The notes: generated from the letters alone by a model not told the origin. A stretch of DNA of 21,003 bases from Limnoraphis robusta CS-951 (GCF_000972705.2 NZ_LATL02000194.1:1-21003); one strand, 5' to 3'. Shown: positions 7,763 through 15,114, counted from the stretch's first letter. Program-made: numbers and translations.

Positions 7763-7847
7763 ATAACTTATTTGGAGACCCTACCAGTTGATTTTCTGTC
7801 CTCTAACAGCCGAGAGGGGAACTCATTTCGTGCCACAGTAGCCAGTA
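7763..7847. repeat. 85-bp direct repeat, copy A (overlaps the P450 3' end)
   Basis: Bases 7763-7847 match 9557-9641 at 75 of 85 positions without gaps, in the same orientation. The most conserved stretches are the CTACCAGTTGATTTTCTGTCC core and the GTGCCACAGTAGCCAGTA end. The copy covers the last eight codons and stop of the P450 gene. Confidence 0.9.
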
Positions 7848-9403
7848 GCTCCAGCTACAACCTCCCTGGACTGAAATCGGATCGGCATCCCGTCCGCCGG
7901 GTAAATCAACAGGTTCTGCTGCAAATTTTCCAGAGATGAACGACCGTTGACCAACTCCCAATCAAAATGTCGCAGCAGTTGGGCCAACATAACTGTTGCT
8001 TCTAATAAAGCCAAATGTTCTCCCAGACAGCGATGAGAGCCTGACCCAAAATCGATCATTGGCAGCGAAAGGTTTCCTTTGTTGTGTTCGAGCCAACGTT
8101 CGGGCAGAAATTCCTCCGGTTGAGGGTAGGTCTCGGCATCCCGTCCCGCACCCAGCATCGACCAAAATACTTTCGTGCCTTTAGGAATGCTAATACCCTC
8201 AACAACGGTCGGCCTGACGGCTTGTAACGAAGTCGAACCCGATGCCACCGAATAAAGGCGAAGTGTTTCTTTGACAATCGCCCGGAGATAGGTGAGTTCT
8301 TTGAGGCTTTCTATTGAAATTGAGCCGTGCTTTTCCCATACTTGATCTGCAATGGTTTGAGCCTTTTTAAAAACCTCCGGATGCGAAGCCAATTCGCCAA
8401 CCGTGAAAGATAATGTATGCGCTGTAGTATCGGTCCCCGCAATCAGCAGTTCAATCATTTCTGCAATCAGCGTTTCCCTTGTGTAACGGGGTTCTTTTGC
8501 GGCTATTTTGACCAGCATTGATTGGGCGAACAGAGGACTGATCGAACCCGACTCGTTGGGCTGAGAGTCTCTCAGTTGCAAAGCCAGATCCACGCGGGGG
8601 GCGAGAAATTGTTCAAGATAGCGTCTGGCCGACCAGTAATCGCGAGACGATTTTGTGGGCAAATATTTCATCCAGGGTTTTTCGCCGGTCGCCACCCGCA
8701 GAAATCGATAGGTAATAACTGACATCGCCTCGTAGATTTTCTGAACCTCAAGGGGCGGTCCTTCCGGGCTGGGAGTGCTGCTATCGACCGGAATTCCTAA
8801 CACCAAGCAGGCAATTACACGCATGGTCAATTCTACAAACAGGGGATCGACCCGAACGTTTTCTGAGGGGTCGGCTTCTTGAATTTTTTCTGTGATTTGA
8901 GAACAGCCTTGGTGAACAACGTCTATGTACTGCGAAACTCCACTCGAAGTAAATTCGGGATTCCAAGCTTTGCGACGCCACTGCCATTGTGATCCGCTTT
9001 CTCCGAGCAAAATTGGGCCGCTCATATCGTTCCAAGCGCGACTTATGCTTTGAGATCTGATGAAGCTACCGTCTCTCATTCCATTAATTATGGTATTTTC
9101 AATGGCGGACGGCTTGCTTAAAATCAGAACGGGATACCCCGTCCAATAAACATACATGGAACCATACTGTTTGCTCCAATCAAATAGCAGTTTAAAAAAT
9201 TGCTTTTTTTTAACCGCCTCTAGGACTTGAGGAATATTGCCGAATAGCAAGTTTCCAGGTGGAGAAGGCAGCGATTTGAGAGACCGATAGGATTTTCTTT
9301 TTTCCCAATAGCGCCAGCCCAGTATTCCGGCGATGGTAATGAAAATTACGGCTAAAACGGGCAATGGAAAAACTGCAATCTGAGTCTTGCTGAATAAGAG
9401 CAT
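7823..9403 (-). CDS. Cytochrome P450 with N-terminal membrane anchor
   Basis: This 526-residue haem monooxygenase has every P450 signature. The I-helix oxygen-activation motif is AGTDTT (322-327). The ExxR pair is Glu379/Arg382, followed by the PERW segment. The haem-binding loop is FGSGSHRCLGEH with Cys459 as thiolate ligand. A hydrophobic helix (residues about 10-30) and a Pro-rich PSPPG hinge form a microsome-like anchor, uncommon in bacterial P450s. The ATG at 9403 has GGTGA just upstream. The last 13 residues (EVVAGATGYCGTK) extend past the usual end, and the final eight are encoded inside direct repeat A, so the native stop was probably lost. Higher GC and flanking repeats suggest acquisition. 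Substrate is unknown. Confidence 0.93.
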   Translation of the reverse strand: MLLFSKTQIAVFPLPVLAVIFITIAGILGWRYWEKRKSYRSLKSLPSPPGNLLFGNIPQVLEAVKKKQFFKLLFDWSKQYGSMYVYWTGYPVLILSKPSAIENTIINGMRDGSFIRSQSISRAWNDMSGPILLGESGSQWQWRRKAWNPEFTSSGVSQYIDVVHQGCSQITEKIQEADPSENVRVDPLFVELTMRVIACLVLGIPVDSSTPSPEGPPLEVQKIYEAMSVITYRFLRVATGEKPWMKYLPTKSSRDYWSARRYLEQFLAPRVDLALQLRDSQPNESGSISPLFAQSMLVKIAAKEPRYTRETLIAEMIELLIAGTDTTAHTLSFTVGELASHPEVFKKAQTIADQVWEKHGSISIESLKELTYLRAIVKETLRLYSVASGSTSLQAVRPTVVEGISIPKGTKVFWSMLGAGRDAETYPQPEEFLPERWLEHNKGNLSLPMIDFGSGSHRCLGEHLALLEATVMLAQLLRHFDWELVNGRSSLENLQQNLLIYPADGMPIRFQSREVVAGATGYCGTK

Positions 9404-9556
9404 AAGTTCACCAGATTAAACTATCATACGAGCACCAACTCAAGCAAGGCGCCAGCCCACCGTTTGGTTTTATACCCGGCTAACAGTACAGGGAATTGGG
9501 GGAATTCCTGGATAAATGGGATGGTAGTAAACTAGCACAACCTCTACTAATCGGCA

Positions 9557-9641
9557 ATAACTTATTTTGAGACTCTACCAGTTGATTTTCTGTCCTCCAA
9601 CGCCCGAGAAGGAAACTGATTCAGTGCCACAGTAGCCAGTA
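9557..9641. repeat. 85-bp direct repeat, copy B (upstream of the P450)
   Basis: This copy matches 7763-7847 at 75 of 85 positions, in the same orientation and 1794 bp away, so the two bracket the P450 gene. It ends 24 bp before the start of the next plus-strand gene. Bases 9404-9556 hold only the P450 leader, with a GGAATT/AATTCC hairpin at 9492-9508 around a G5 loop. Confidence 0.9.
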
Positions 9642-9666
9642 AATAGATTTTATTGGCTTTTTCCAT
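9562..9666 (-). CDS. Possible 34-residue ORF formed by direct repeat B
   Basis: On the minus strand an ATG (9664-9666) opens a 34-codon frame beginning MEKANKIYLLATVALNQF and ending in TGRVSK. Repeat A carries the same frame ending (LEDRKSTGRVSK and stop) but no matching start. Five of the ten differences between copies fall at wobble positions of this frame. The complementary plus-strand frame shares those wobble positions, so the support is weak. No Shine-Dalgarno sequence is visible. It may be only a repeat-borne frame. Confidence 0.2.
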   Translation of the reverse strand: MEKANKIYLLATVALNQFPSRALEDRKSTGRVSK

Positions 9667-10465
9667 GATCGTTTCACAACTACCCAAGTCCGAACAAGTT
9701 CGCCAAGCTTTAGCAGAAATTACCGCCTTTGAACAGTCGAAAGTTCCCGGTGTTTGGCGGGGACTCGATAAAAATCAACTGATTGCACAATTGCGATCGC
9801 GTGTTAATAATCCTCTCACATTAAACCAAGGAAGTCAACCCTTTTGTGGGCCTGCGGTGATTATTTTTGAACTGATTTGTCGTGATCCTTTGTATTATGT
9901 AAAAATTTGTCGTAATCTGTTTCAAATTGGCGGCTTTCATACTCGCAGTGAACGTTGGATTTCCGCCTCAGAAAAGTTGCGAAATGCGGAGGGAAATTAT
10001 CAAATGCCACAAGTCGATTGGATGATATTATCGACATTAAGAGAGTCAGAAAATTTGCTCGTTCCGGTTCAACCGAATTCCCCGGATATTATTCGCAATC
10101 TTGGGGGAATGACAAAACCTTGGGAAATTTGCGAATGGGTGAAAGAAATTTTAGGCTATCAAAAACATCAGTATAAAAACACTTACTTATTTGGAGATTT
10201 AAAAGCGATGCTTGAAGTTTCCGAGGTGTTAAATTCGGGTGGCGTTGCTTTGGCTTTAATTAACGACGGAGGATTATTAAGAAATCAACCCCCACGCATT
10301 CCTTATCCGAGTCATTGGGTGTCAATTTTAAGCGATATTTCAATTCTATCTACAAAGTCTGTTAAATTTGAGGTTTATACTTGGGCGAAAACAATGCAAG
10401 TGCAGGTGGATGAGGTCGCCTTTAAAACGCATTTTTGGGGAGTGGTAATGGGACAGGATAAATAG
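9665..10465 (+). CDS. Putative papain-like cysteine-peptidase-fold protein
   Basis: I do not recognise a named family for this 266-residue protein. Features suggesting a papain-like fold are SQPFCGPAVI with Cys61 at the start of a predicted helix, SHWVSIL with His217 in a late strand, and a following VYTWAKT strand. This is the Cys...His...Trp/polar order of such enzymes. The middle is helical and polar; there is no signal peptide or membrane helix. The ATG at 9665 is preferred to an in-frame TTG at 9653. It begins 24 bp beyond repeat B, carries a HIP1 site (9793-9800), and precedes the ATP-grasp cassette by 234 bp, so it looks resident. It may be an active peptidase or an inactive relative. 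Confidence 0.45.
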   Translation: MIVSQLPKSEQVRQALAEITAFEQSKVPGVWRGLDKNQLIAQLRSRVNNPLTLNQGSQPFCGPAVIIFELICRDPLYYVKICRNLFQIGGFHTRSERWISASEKLRNAEGNYQMPQVDWMILSTLRESENLLVPVQPNSPDIIRNLGGMTKPWEICEWVKEILGYQKHQYKNTYLFGDLKAMLEVSEVLNSGGVALALINDGGLLRNQPPRIPYPSHWVSILSDISILSTKSVKFEVYTWAKTMQVQVDEVAFKTHFWGVVMGQDK

Positions 10466-10699
10466 ATTTAAAAGCTACAAACTGCTTAAGGATGTTAGGC
10501 TGGCGCTGTGAATAAGTATATTTTCTTGTCGCTCAAACAGAGTAACTCAAATTGGTGACACCTAAAACAGCTACTTTTCAATCGTTTGGCAAACTCGCTA
10601 AAGTGGGAAGCAAGAACAAGATATTGCAACTGCTCAATTAATCTTGGCAGACAAAGATATCTGGCTTTAGTTCATACCACACAAAGTTTTAAGGATTTT

Positions 10700-11482
10700 A
10701 TGCTAGTTTCAACGTTTGAACTGTTGTTAACACCCATTACTCCAGTCGAGGGTAATATCCCTGGATCTGCTCGTACAGTTATACAAGGTTATTTTCTGAC
10801 GATCGCTAATCCCAATAATACCCCTTTATGCCTGAGACTACGCTTTTCTGCGACAACGCCTAATCTAAATTTAGATGATACAATCACTATTCGAGATGTT
10901 GTCGGTAATAATGTTTTTGGTGACTTAGTTCCGACTGCTGATCCCCGAAAATTCAACTATGATCTTTCAATTCCCGCTCACGATACCGCTTTAGTTATTT
11001 TACAACCCGACATCACTAAACTCAATCCTGATCAGGATCAATTAGAAGTTCGGGGTTATGTAGAAATCTTTTTACAAGGACGCTTTGGAGGTTTCCAACG
11101 TTTCAATGTCTTGATTACGCCTGAACATCGCGGTACCTTTGTTAACAAAGGTGTGATGAATTTGTCTGAGTTTGATCAACTGGTTTATAGCCTTCCAACT
11201 GCAACCGGAAGCAGTTTGTTTCAGCTAACTTCACCCAAAGTTTTCAAAGAAGTTAAGCCGGAGATCAAAGAAATTCCTGATATCAAAGTTCGGGATATTC
11301 CTGATATCAGCAAACCCGATCCAGACAATATTACACTTCCCAATCTCGAACTTCAACAATCTCTAGGTTTAATGGCTCAAACCATTGACAATATTCAACA
11401 ACGTCTCGAACAAAATGGGGAAGCTTTTATCTCTCCTGATGAACGTCCGGCTGTTGGTGAACAAGCGTTAAACGAAGTATAA
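10700..11482 (+). CDS. Beta-rich protein with acidic Ile-Pro-Asp repeat tail, unknown function
   Basis: This 260-residue protein is not recognised. Residues about 1-165 alternate hydrophobic and polar residues like an immunoglobulin-like beta sandwich (IQGYFLTIANP, RLRFSAT, LSIPAHDTALVIL). The tail from about 180 is charged and Pro-rich, with two copies of an 8-residue unit (KEIPDIKV, RDIPDISK), then a helix (LGLMAQTIDNIQQRL) and an acidic end. The ATG at 10700 is chosen because AAGGA (10691-10695) lies just upstream; an in-frame TTG at 10586 would add 38 residues unlike the rest. There is no signal peptide. It is first in a tight operon with two ATP-grasp-like genes (13-bp and 3-bp gaps), so a joint role is likely. 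It could be their substrate or a scaffold. Confidence 0.75.
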   Translation: MLVSTFELLLTPITPVEGNIPGSARTVIQGYFLTIANPNNTPLCLRLRFSATTPNLNLDDTITIRDVVGNNVFGDLVPTADPRKFNYDLSIPAHDTALVILQPDITKLNPDQDQLEVRGYVEIFLQGRFGGFQRFNVLITPEHRGTFVNKGVMNLSEFDQLVYSLPTATGSSLFQLTSPKVFKEVKPEIKEIPDIKVRDIPDISKPDPDNITLPNLELQQSLGLMAQTIDNIQQRLEQNGEAFISPDERPAVGEQALNEV

Positions 11483-11483
11483 A

Positions 11484-11490
11484 AAGGAGG
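11484..11490 (+). promoter_or_regulatory. Strong Shine-Dalgarno site of the ATP-grasp-like gene
   Basis: AAGGAGG lies 5 bases before the ATG at 11496 and is a full match to the anti-SD core. It is by far the strongest ribosome binding site I noticed in the window and fixes this start. Confidence 0.75.
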
Positions 11491-11495
11491 CGAGT

Positions 11496-12191
11496 ATGCT
11501 TATCGTATTAGCTAGTTGTTACGATGAAGCTGCTCGCTTCTGGGTGGAAAATTGGACGGATGGAGATGTGACGTTACTCACCCCTGATGATTTATCAAAA
11601 ACTGGGTGGCGTCACTATCTCGGAAGCCTTCAAGACTCAACGGCTGTCATCAACGATCAAGTGATTTCTGTCGAACAAATTACCGGAGTTTTAACTCGTT
11701 TACCTTGTGTATTTGAACAAGAACTCTTGAGTATTGTCGAGAATGATCGCCCTTATGTGGCGGCGGAAATGACAGCCTTTTTAGGGTCTTGGTTAGCTCA
11801 CCTTTCCTGTCCAATTCTGAACCGACCTACACCGACTTGCTTAATGGGAACAAATTGGCGACATCAACAGTGGATCTATGCAGCTTCTCAAGTGGGAATG
11901 TCTGTAGAAACCCAACATCAATATATTAGCTTAAATGCTGAACCCCAAGCCTTAAAAATTCCCTCAGAGCGAGTTAGTGTAACAGTTATTGGTGATCGCT
12001 ATATTGGTGAAGTTGACCCAATATTAGGAACTAAAGCCCAAAAACTTGCTCAATTTGCAGGTGTTGAGTTGTTAGTCGTTCACTATAATCACCCAGAAGC
12101 AGGCGGCAATTTTATCAGTGCTGATTTATGGCCTAATCTCAAATCTTCGGAGATTACCATTGCCATTTTAGAATACTTGAACGGGAAATAA
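11496..12191 (+). CDS. Degenerate ATP-grasp-like protein (partner of the next gene)
   Basis: This 231-residue protein parallels the downstream ATP-grasp enzyme segment by segment. ITGVLTRLPCVF matches VTGVYLRPYDSR, PILNRPTPTCLMG matches LVLNRPSAMASN, VSVTVIGDRYIG matches YRVHVVGEAVFA, and AQKLAQFAGVELLVV matches CRQLAATLKLPLAGI. It is about 85 residues shorter. The ATP-binding Lys strand and the final FEVNPSP metal motif are absent, replaced by GNFISADLWPN. I infer a catalytically dead paralogue, perhaps a substrate-recognition partner, as in families where ligases act as dimers. It is translated from a strong ribosome binding site and linked to the next gene by a 3-bp gap. Homology is judged by eye. 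Confidence 0.6.
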   Translation: MLIVLASCYDEAARFWVENWTDGDVTLLTPDDLSKTGWRHYLGSLQDSTAVINDQVISVEQITGVLTRLPCVFEQELLSIVENDRPYVAAEMTAFLGSWLAHLSCPILNRPTPTCLMGTNWRHQQWIYAASQVGMSVETQHQYISLNAEPQALKIPSERVSVTVIGDRYIGEVDPILGTKAQKLAQFAGVELLVVHYNHPEAGGNFISADLWPNLKSSEITIAILEYLNGK

Positions 12192-12194
12192 TTC

Positions 12195-13145
12195 ATGTTA
12201 ACTCTACTGTGGGGATTGCCTGGAGATTCACCTTTATATACTGTTTATCAAGAGTTGAATGAGCTGGGTTTTCCAACTGTTTTTTTAGACCAACGGGAGA
12301 TTTTACAAACGGAAATCACCCTCTCTGTCGGAAGTCAAATAGAAGGTGAAATTTGCACGCCTAACTTCAAAATTGATCTCAATCAAGTTACAGGTGTCTA
12401 TTTACGTCCCTACGACTCCCGCCGTCTTCCAATGGTAGTAGAAGCAGGTTCTAATAGTCGAATTTGGCAACAGGCCGTAGCGGTTGATGATGCGTTATTG
12501 TCCTGGGTAGAAATGACATCGGCGTTGGTTTTGAACCGTCCGAGTGCAATGGCTTCTAATAATTCTAAACCCTACCAATTACAACAGATTCGTCAAGTCG
12601 GTTTTCAAGTTCCTGATACTCTTGTCACGACTGATTCGGATGCCGTTTATGCGTTTTGGAAACAGCATGGAAGTGTGATTTATAAGTCGATTAGTTCGAC
12701 TCGGAGTAAAGTGTCTCGTTTGAGTCCTGAACATCACAAACGTCTGGCAAATGTTGCTTGGTGTCCGACTCAATTTCAACAATATATTCCCGGACAAGAT
12801 TATCGGGTTCATGTTGTGGGTGAGGCGGTTTTTGCCTGTGCGATCGCTTCAACGGCTGATGATTATCGCTATCCTGATGATACAACGGATTATCCTCAAT
12901 TAAAAAATGATATTTTACCTCTAGAAATCGAACAGCGATGCCGACAACTCGCTGCCACCCTGAAACTTCCTCTAGCGGGTATTGACTTGCGACAAACTTC
13001 TGATGGTGAATGGTATTGTTTTGAGGTTAATCCATCGCCGGGATATACATTTTATCAGCAAGAAACTCATCAACCGATTAGTTTAGCGATCGCACAGTTA
13101 CTCACTCAAAAACAGCCTCAACGATTCAAAATGGCAACCCGATAA
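12195..13145 (+). CDS. ATP-grasp (RimK/MvdD-like) ligase
   Basis: This 316-residue enzyme shows a pre-ATP-grasp domain (1-115; ending near LVLNRPSAM) and an ATP-grasp fold. The ATP-grasp part has Lys164 in VIYKSISSTRSKV, the FQQYIPGQDYRVHVVG strand, an Asp in LPLAGIDLRQ, and the Mg2+/ATP motif CFEVNPSPGY (Glu277, Asn279). ATP-grasp enzymes join a carboxylate to an amine, hydroxyl or thiol through an acyl phosphate. The closest layouts I know are RimK-type and graspetide-maturing ligases (MvdC/MvdD of microviridin), which often occur in pairs. Here the pair includes one degenerate copy. HIP1 sites at 12840 and 13086 suggest long residence. The start follows the previous stop by 3 bases. Confidence 0.85.
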   Translation: MLTLLWGLPGDSPLYTVYQELNELGFPTVFLDQREILQTEITLSVGSQIEGEICTPNFKIDLNQVTGVYLRPYDSRRLPMVVEAGSNSRIWQQAVAVDDALLSWVEMTSALVLNRPSAMASNNSKPYQLQQIRQVGFQVPDTLVTTDSDAVYAFWKQHGSVIYKSISSTRSKVSRLSPEHHKRLANVAWCPTQFQQYIPGQDYRVHVVGEAVFACAIASTADDYRYPDDTTDYPQLKNDILPLEIEQRCRQLAATLKLPLAGIDLRQTSDGEWYCFEVNPSPGYTFYQQETHQPISLAIAQLLTQKQPQRFKMATR

Positions 13146-13150
13146 TTGCT

Positions 13151-13179
13151 TCACCTAACTCAGTTTTAGGTGAGTTTTC
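13151..13179 (+). terminator. Rho-independent terminator after the ATP-grasp cassette
   Basis: TCACCTAA (13151-13158) pairs perfectly with TTAGGTGA (13166-13173) around a 7-base loop, followed by GTTTTCT. It lies 6 bp after the ATP-grasp stop. It also sits just beyond the end of the convergent small gene, so it may stop both transcripts. Confidence 0.7.
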
Positions 13180-13182
13180 TAC

Positions 13183-13359
13183 CTAAATTTCAGGCGCATC
13201 TTGTTGAGTTTTAGCTGATTTCTTCGGTGTTGTTAAACCAGCCAGTGACCAGGTGAGACCGACAATGATTGCTTTGGCCATCGCATCAATTTGCTTGGCG
13301 TCCTCATTCAAGTTTTCTTGGGGTTTAGGTGTCGGTTTCTTATTTTCTGGTTTGTCCAT
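13183..13359 (-). CDS. Small 58-residue protein, unknown function
   Basis: The ATG at 13357-13359 is preceded on the minus strand by GAGGA at Shine-Dalgarno distance, and the frame runs to TAG at 13183-13185. The product starts MDKPENKKPTPKPQENLNED and continues with AKQIDAMAKAIIVGLTWSLAGLTT split around a hydrophobic centre (residues about 27-43), then a Lys/Thr/Asp-rich tail ending in APEI. Both termini are hydrophilic, and the centre could be an amphipathic or marginal membrane helix. I recognise no family. It is convergent with the ATP-grasp gene, 37 bp apart, and is transcribed alone: the gene upstream on its strand is sealed by its own terminator. It is a credible real gene because it has an SD, clean composition and a flanking terminator. 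Confidence 0.65.
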   Translation of the reverse strand: MDKPENKKPTPKPQENLNEDAKQIDAMAKAIIVGLTWSLAGLTTPKKSAKTQQDAPEI

Positions 13360-13596
13360 AATGCTTCTGTCCTCGCTTTTAACTCAGTTTTGATCTTATG
13401 TAATATTATCAACTAAAATCCCTAACTTTGCCGTGATTAACCTAGCGGGGATTCGTGATTGATGTCACTTTAATATACTTCCATAAATTGAAGTTTCATT
13501 CCGGAAAAAAAATCCTAATTTTTGAGAACTTTTTAAAGTTCGGTTTTCCGTATCTGCTTGCTTTATACGGATCTGATTTAACCCTTGAATTTGATC

Positions 13597-13620
13597 AAAA
13601 AGATGAGAAAAAACTCATCT
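13597..13620 (-). terminator. Rho-independent terminator of the mannosyltransferase gene
   Basis: AGATGAG (13601-13607) and CTCATCT (13614-13620) form a 7-bp stem with an A6 loop (T6 in the transcript sense). On the minus strand it is followed by TTTT (13600-13597). It lies 3 bp after the stop of the 13624-15114 gene. The remaining spacer (13360-13596) shows nothing else clear. Confidence 0.75.
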
Positions 13621-13623
13621 AAG

Positions 13624-15114
13624 TTAAATCCAGCTTGGCAGCCACATTCTGCTTTGCCATGCTTCGGGAGAAAGGGGAAGACCCAAAAAAATCGGCATCC
13701 AAAATACAAAACCTAAGAGAATTAAAAAAACTGCTGTCACCCCCATCAAGCGTAAATGGAGGAGATGGCTATGCAACCAGCGATCAATCCACCAAGCAAG
13801 GATCAAGGCGGCAAACACAAACGCACTCATATAATGATAGAGAAAAACGCAGCGTGTGACAGTTATCCAAGGTGCCCAATTTGCCAACCAATTCACGACA
13901 AGATAGAGTAATAACCATAACTCTATTGTCGGTGGAAAACGGGTATAAGCTTGTAGATTAGTTGAGGATAGATTTGGTGATTCTTGTTTTATTTTAACCC
14001 ATATTTTGATCCGTTCCCATAACATCCAAATCGTTAAAATGATCGCCACAACAGAGAACCACCACAAAGGGGGATTTCCCATTGCATGAACATCATAAAT
14101 AACAGGTGTAAAACTGGGGGGAGGCAAGGACGGCTCGAGATCGGTGAGGTTGTTAATTCTCTGATAGAAATAAGCGAGAGGTCTCAGCGTTAAAGGCCAA
14201 GTATACCAAGCCGCGCAATAAGGATGAATATCCGGCCCTGTTCCGAGGGTTTTGTGATATTGGAGAATAGTCGTTTGCAGTTCCCAAAGTCCGGGTTCAG
14301 GACTAATTTGCAGGTGCGGAATCCAAGCGATAAAGTAAAATAAAAGGGGAATAATAACTAAACTTAAGCCTAACTGGGGAATTGATAACTGAGTTAAGTT
14401 TTCGAGAGGGGATTTGTGAGAACTGACAAGAGCCAGATTTTCACAAGCAGCGAAAGCAAATTTAATGATCCAAGCCGCCATTAATAGCAGAAAAATTGCC
14501 AGTAAAAATCCTAAGCCATTCCATTTGACAGCTACAGTGGCACCGAAACAGATTCCGGAAGCGACTAACATCCTCCATCGCTTGACCCCCTCAACTTTGA
14601 GTGAGATAATAAACAAGAGTTGGGCGAGTAAGCCAAAAATAACAATATAAATATTATTGAGTGCATAGCGAGATTCTACTAAAAATAAACCATCTGTAGC
14701 CATTAATAGCGTCGCGAGAAAGGTATAACTGCGGCGAGAAGTCAGTTGATAAATAATCGCCCCAGCAACAACCGGAATAAATGCACCCGTTAAAGCGTTT
14801 ATCCAACGATAACTCCAGGTTGAAAGCGTTGAACCTGCAAGATCATTGACTGTATTTTGACCAAAGGGTAAATGAGAACCGATCCAAATTCCAATGGCAA
14901 TAATATACTGACTTAAAGGGGGATGAGCGTTAAAGAAAGGAGTTTGAGTTAGATAGTTATTGGCGAATTTTGCGTAATAAACCTCATCAAAAACCAACGT
15001 ATTAAATCGACTCAAGCCCCAAAATCTCAGCAGCAATGAGATGATAAAAATCACCAGAATTCCTACTCTAAACCAAAATTGTGAGGATTTGAAACGGTGT
15101 TGATACCTAGTCAT
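13624..15114 (-). CDS. Dolichyl/polyprenyl-phosphate-mannose--protein mannosyltransferase (GT39/PMT family)
   Basis: This polytopic membrane enzyme of about 496 residues transfers mannose from a polyprenyl phosphate carrier to protein Ser/Thr. The first lumenal loop carries the PMT catalytic signature: FDEVYYAKFANNYL followed by FFNAHPPLSQY. About eleven hydrophobic segments follow. The C-terminal part (MGNPPLWW through CVFLYHYMSAFVFA) resembles the PMT 4TMC domain. The ATG at 15114, with AGGA just upstream, is preferred. A longer reading from GTG 15153 would add 13 residues taken partly from an intergenic repeat. It ends at a strong terminator. Acceptor proteins are unknown; the exported protein with a Ser/Thr/Pro-rich linker encoded at 16069-16776 would be a plausible acceptor, by inference only. 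Confidence 0.88.
   Translation of the reverse strand: MTRYQHRFKSSQFWFRVGILVIFIISLLLRFWGLSRFNTLVFDEVYYAKFANNYLTQTPFFNAHPPLSQYIIAIGIWIGSHLPFGQNTVNDLAGSTLSTWSYRWINALTGAFIPVVAGAIIYQLTSRRSYTFLATLLMATDGLFLVESRYALNNIYIVIFGLLAQLLFIISLKVEGVKRWRMLVASGICFGATVAVKWNGLGFLLAIFLLLMAAWIIKFAFAACENLALVSSHKSPLENLTQLSIPQLGLSLVIIPLLFYFIAWIPHLQISPEPGLWELQTTILQYHKTLGTGPDIHPYCAAWYTWPLTLRPLAYFYQRINNLTDLEPSLPPPSFTPVIYDVHAMGNPPLWWFSVVAIILTIWMLWERIKIWVKIKQESPNLSSTNLQAYTRFPPTIELWLLLYLVVNWLANWAPWITVTRCVFLYHYMSAFVFAALILAWWIDRWLHSHLLHLRLMGVTAVFLILLGFVFWMPIFLGLPLSPEAWQSRMWLPSWI

Noticed and set aside
7763..9641. Reading the 85-bp repeats as a transposition target-site duplication
   Set aside because: Too long and about 12% diverged, with no transposase or terminal inverted repeats in the P450 segment.
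10700..13145. Calling the ATP-grasp genes a microviridin cluster
   Set aside because: No short precursor with PFFARFL, no N-acetyltransferase and no peptide-exporting ABC transporter in the window; one ligase copy lacks catalytic motifs.
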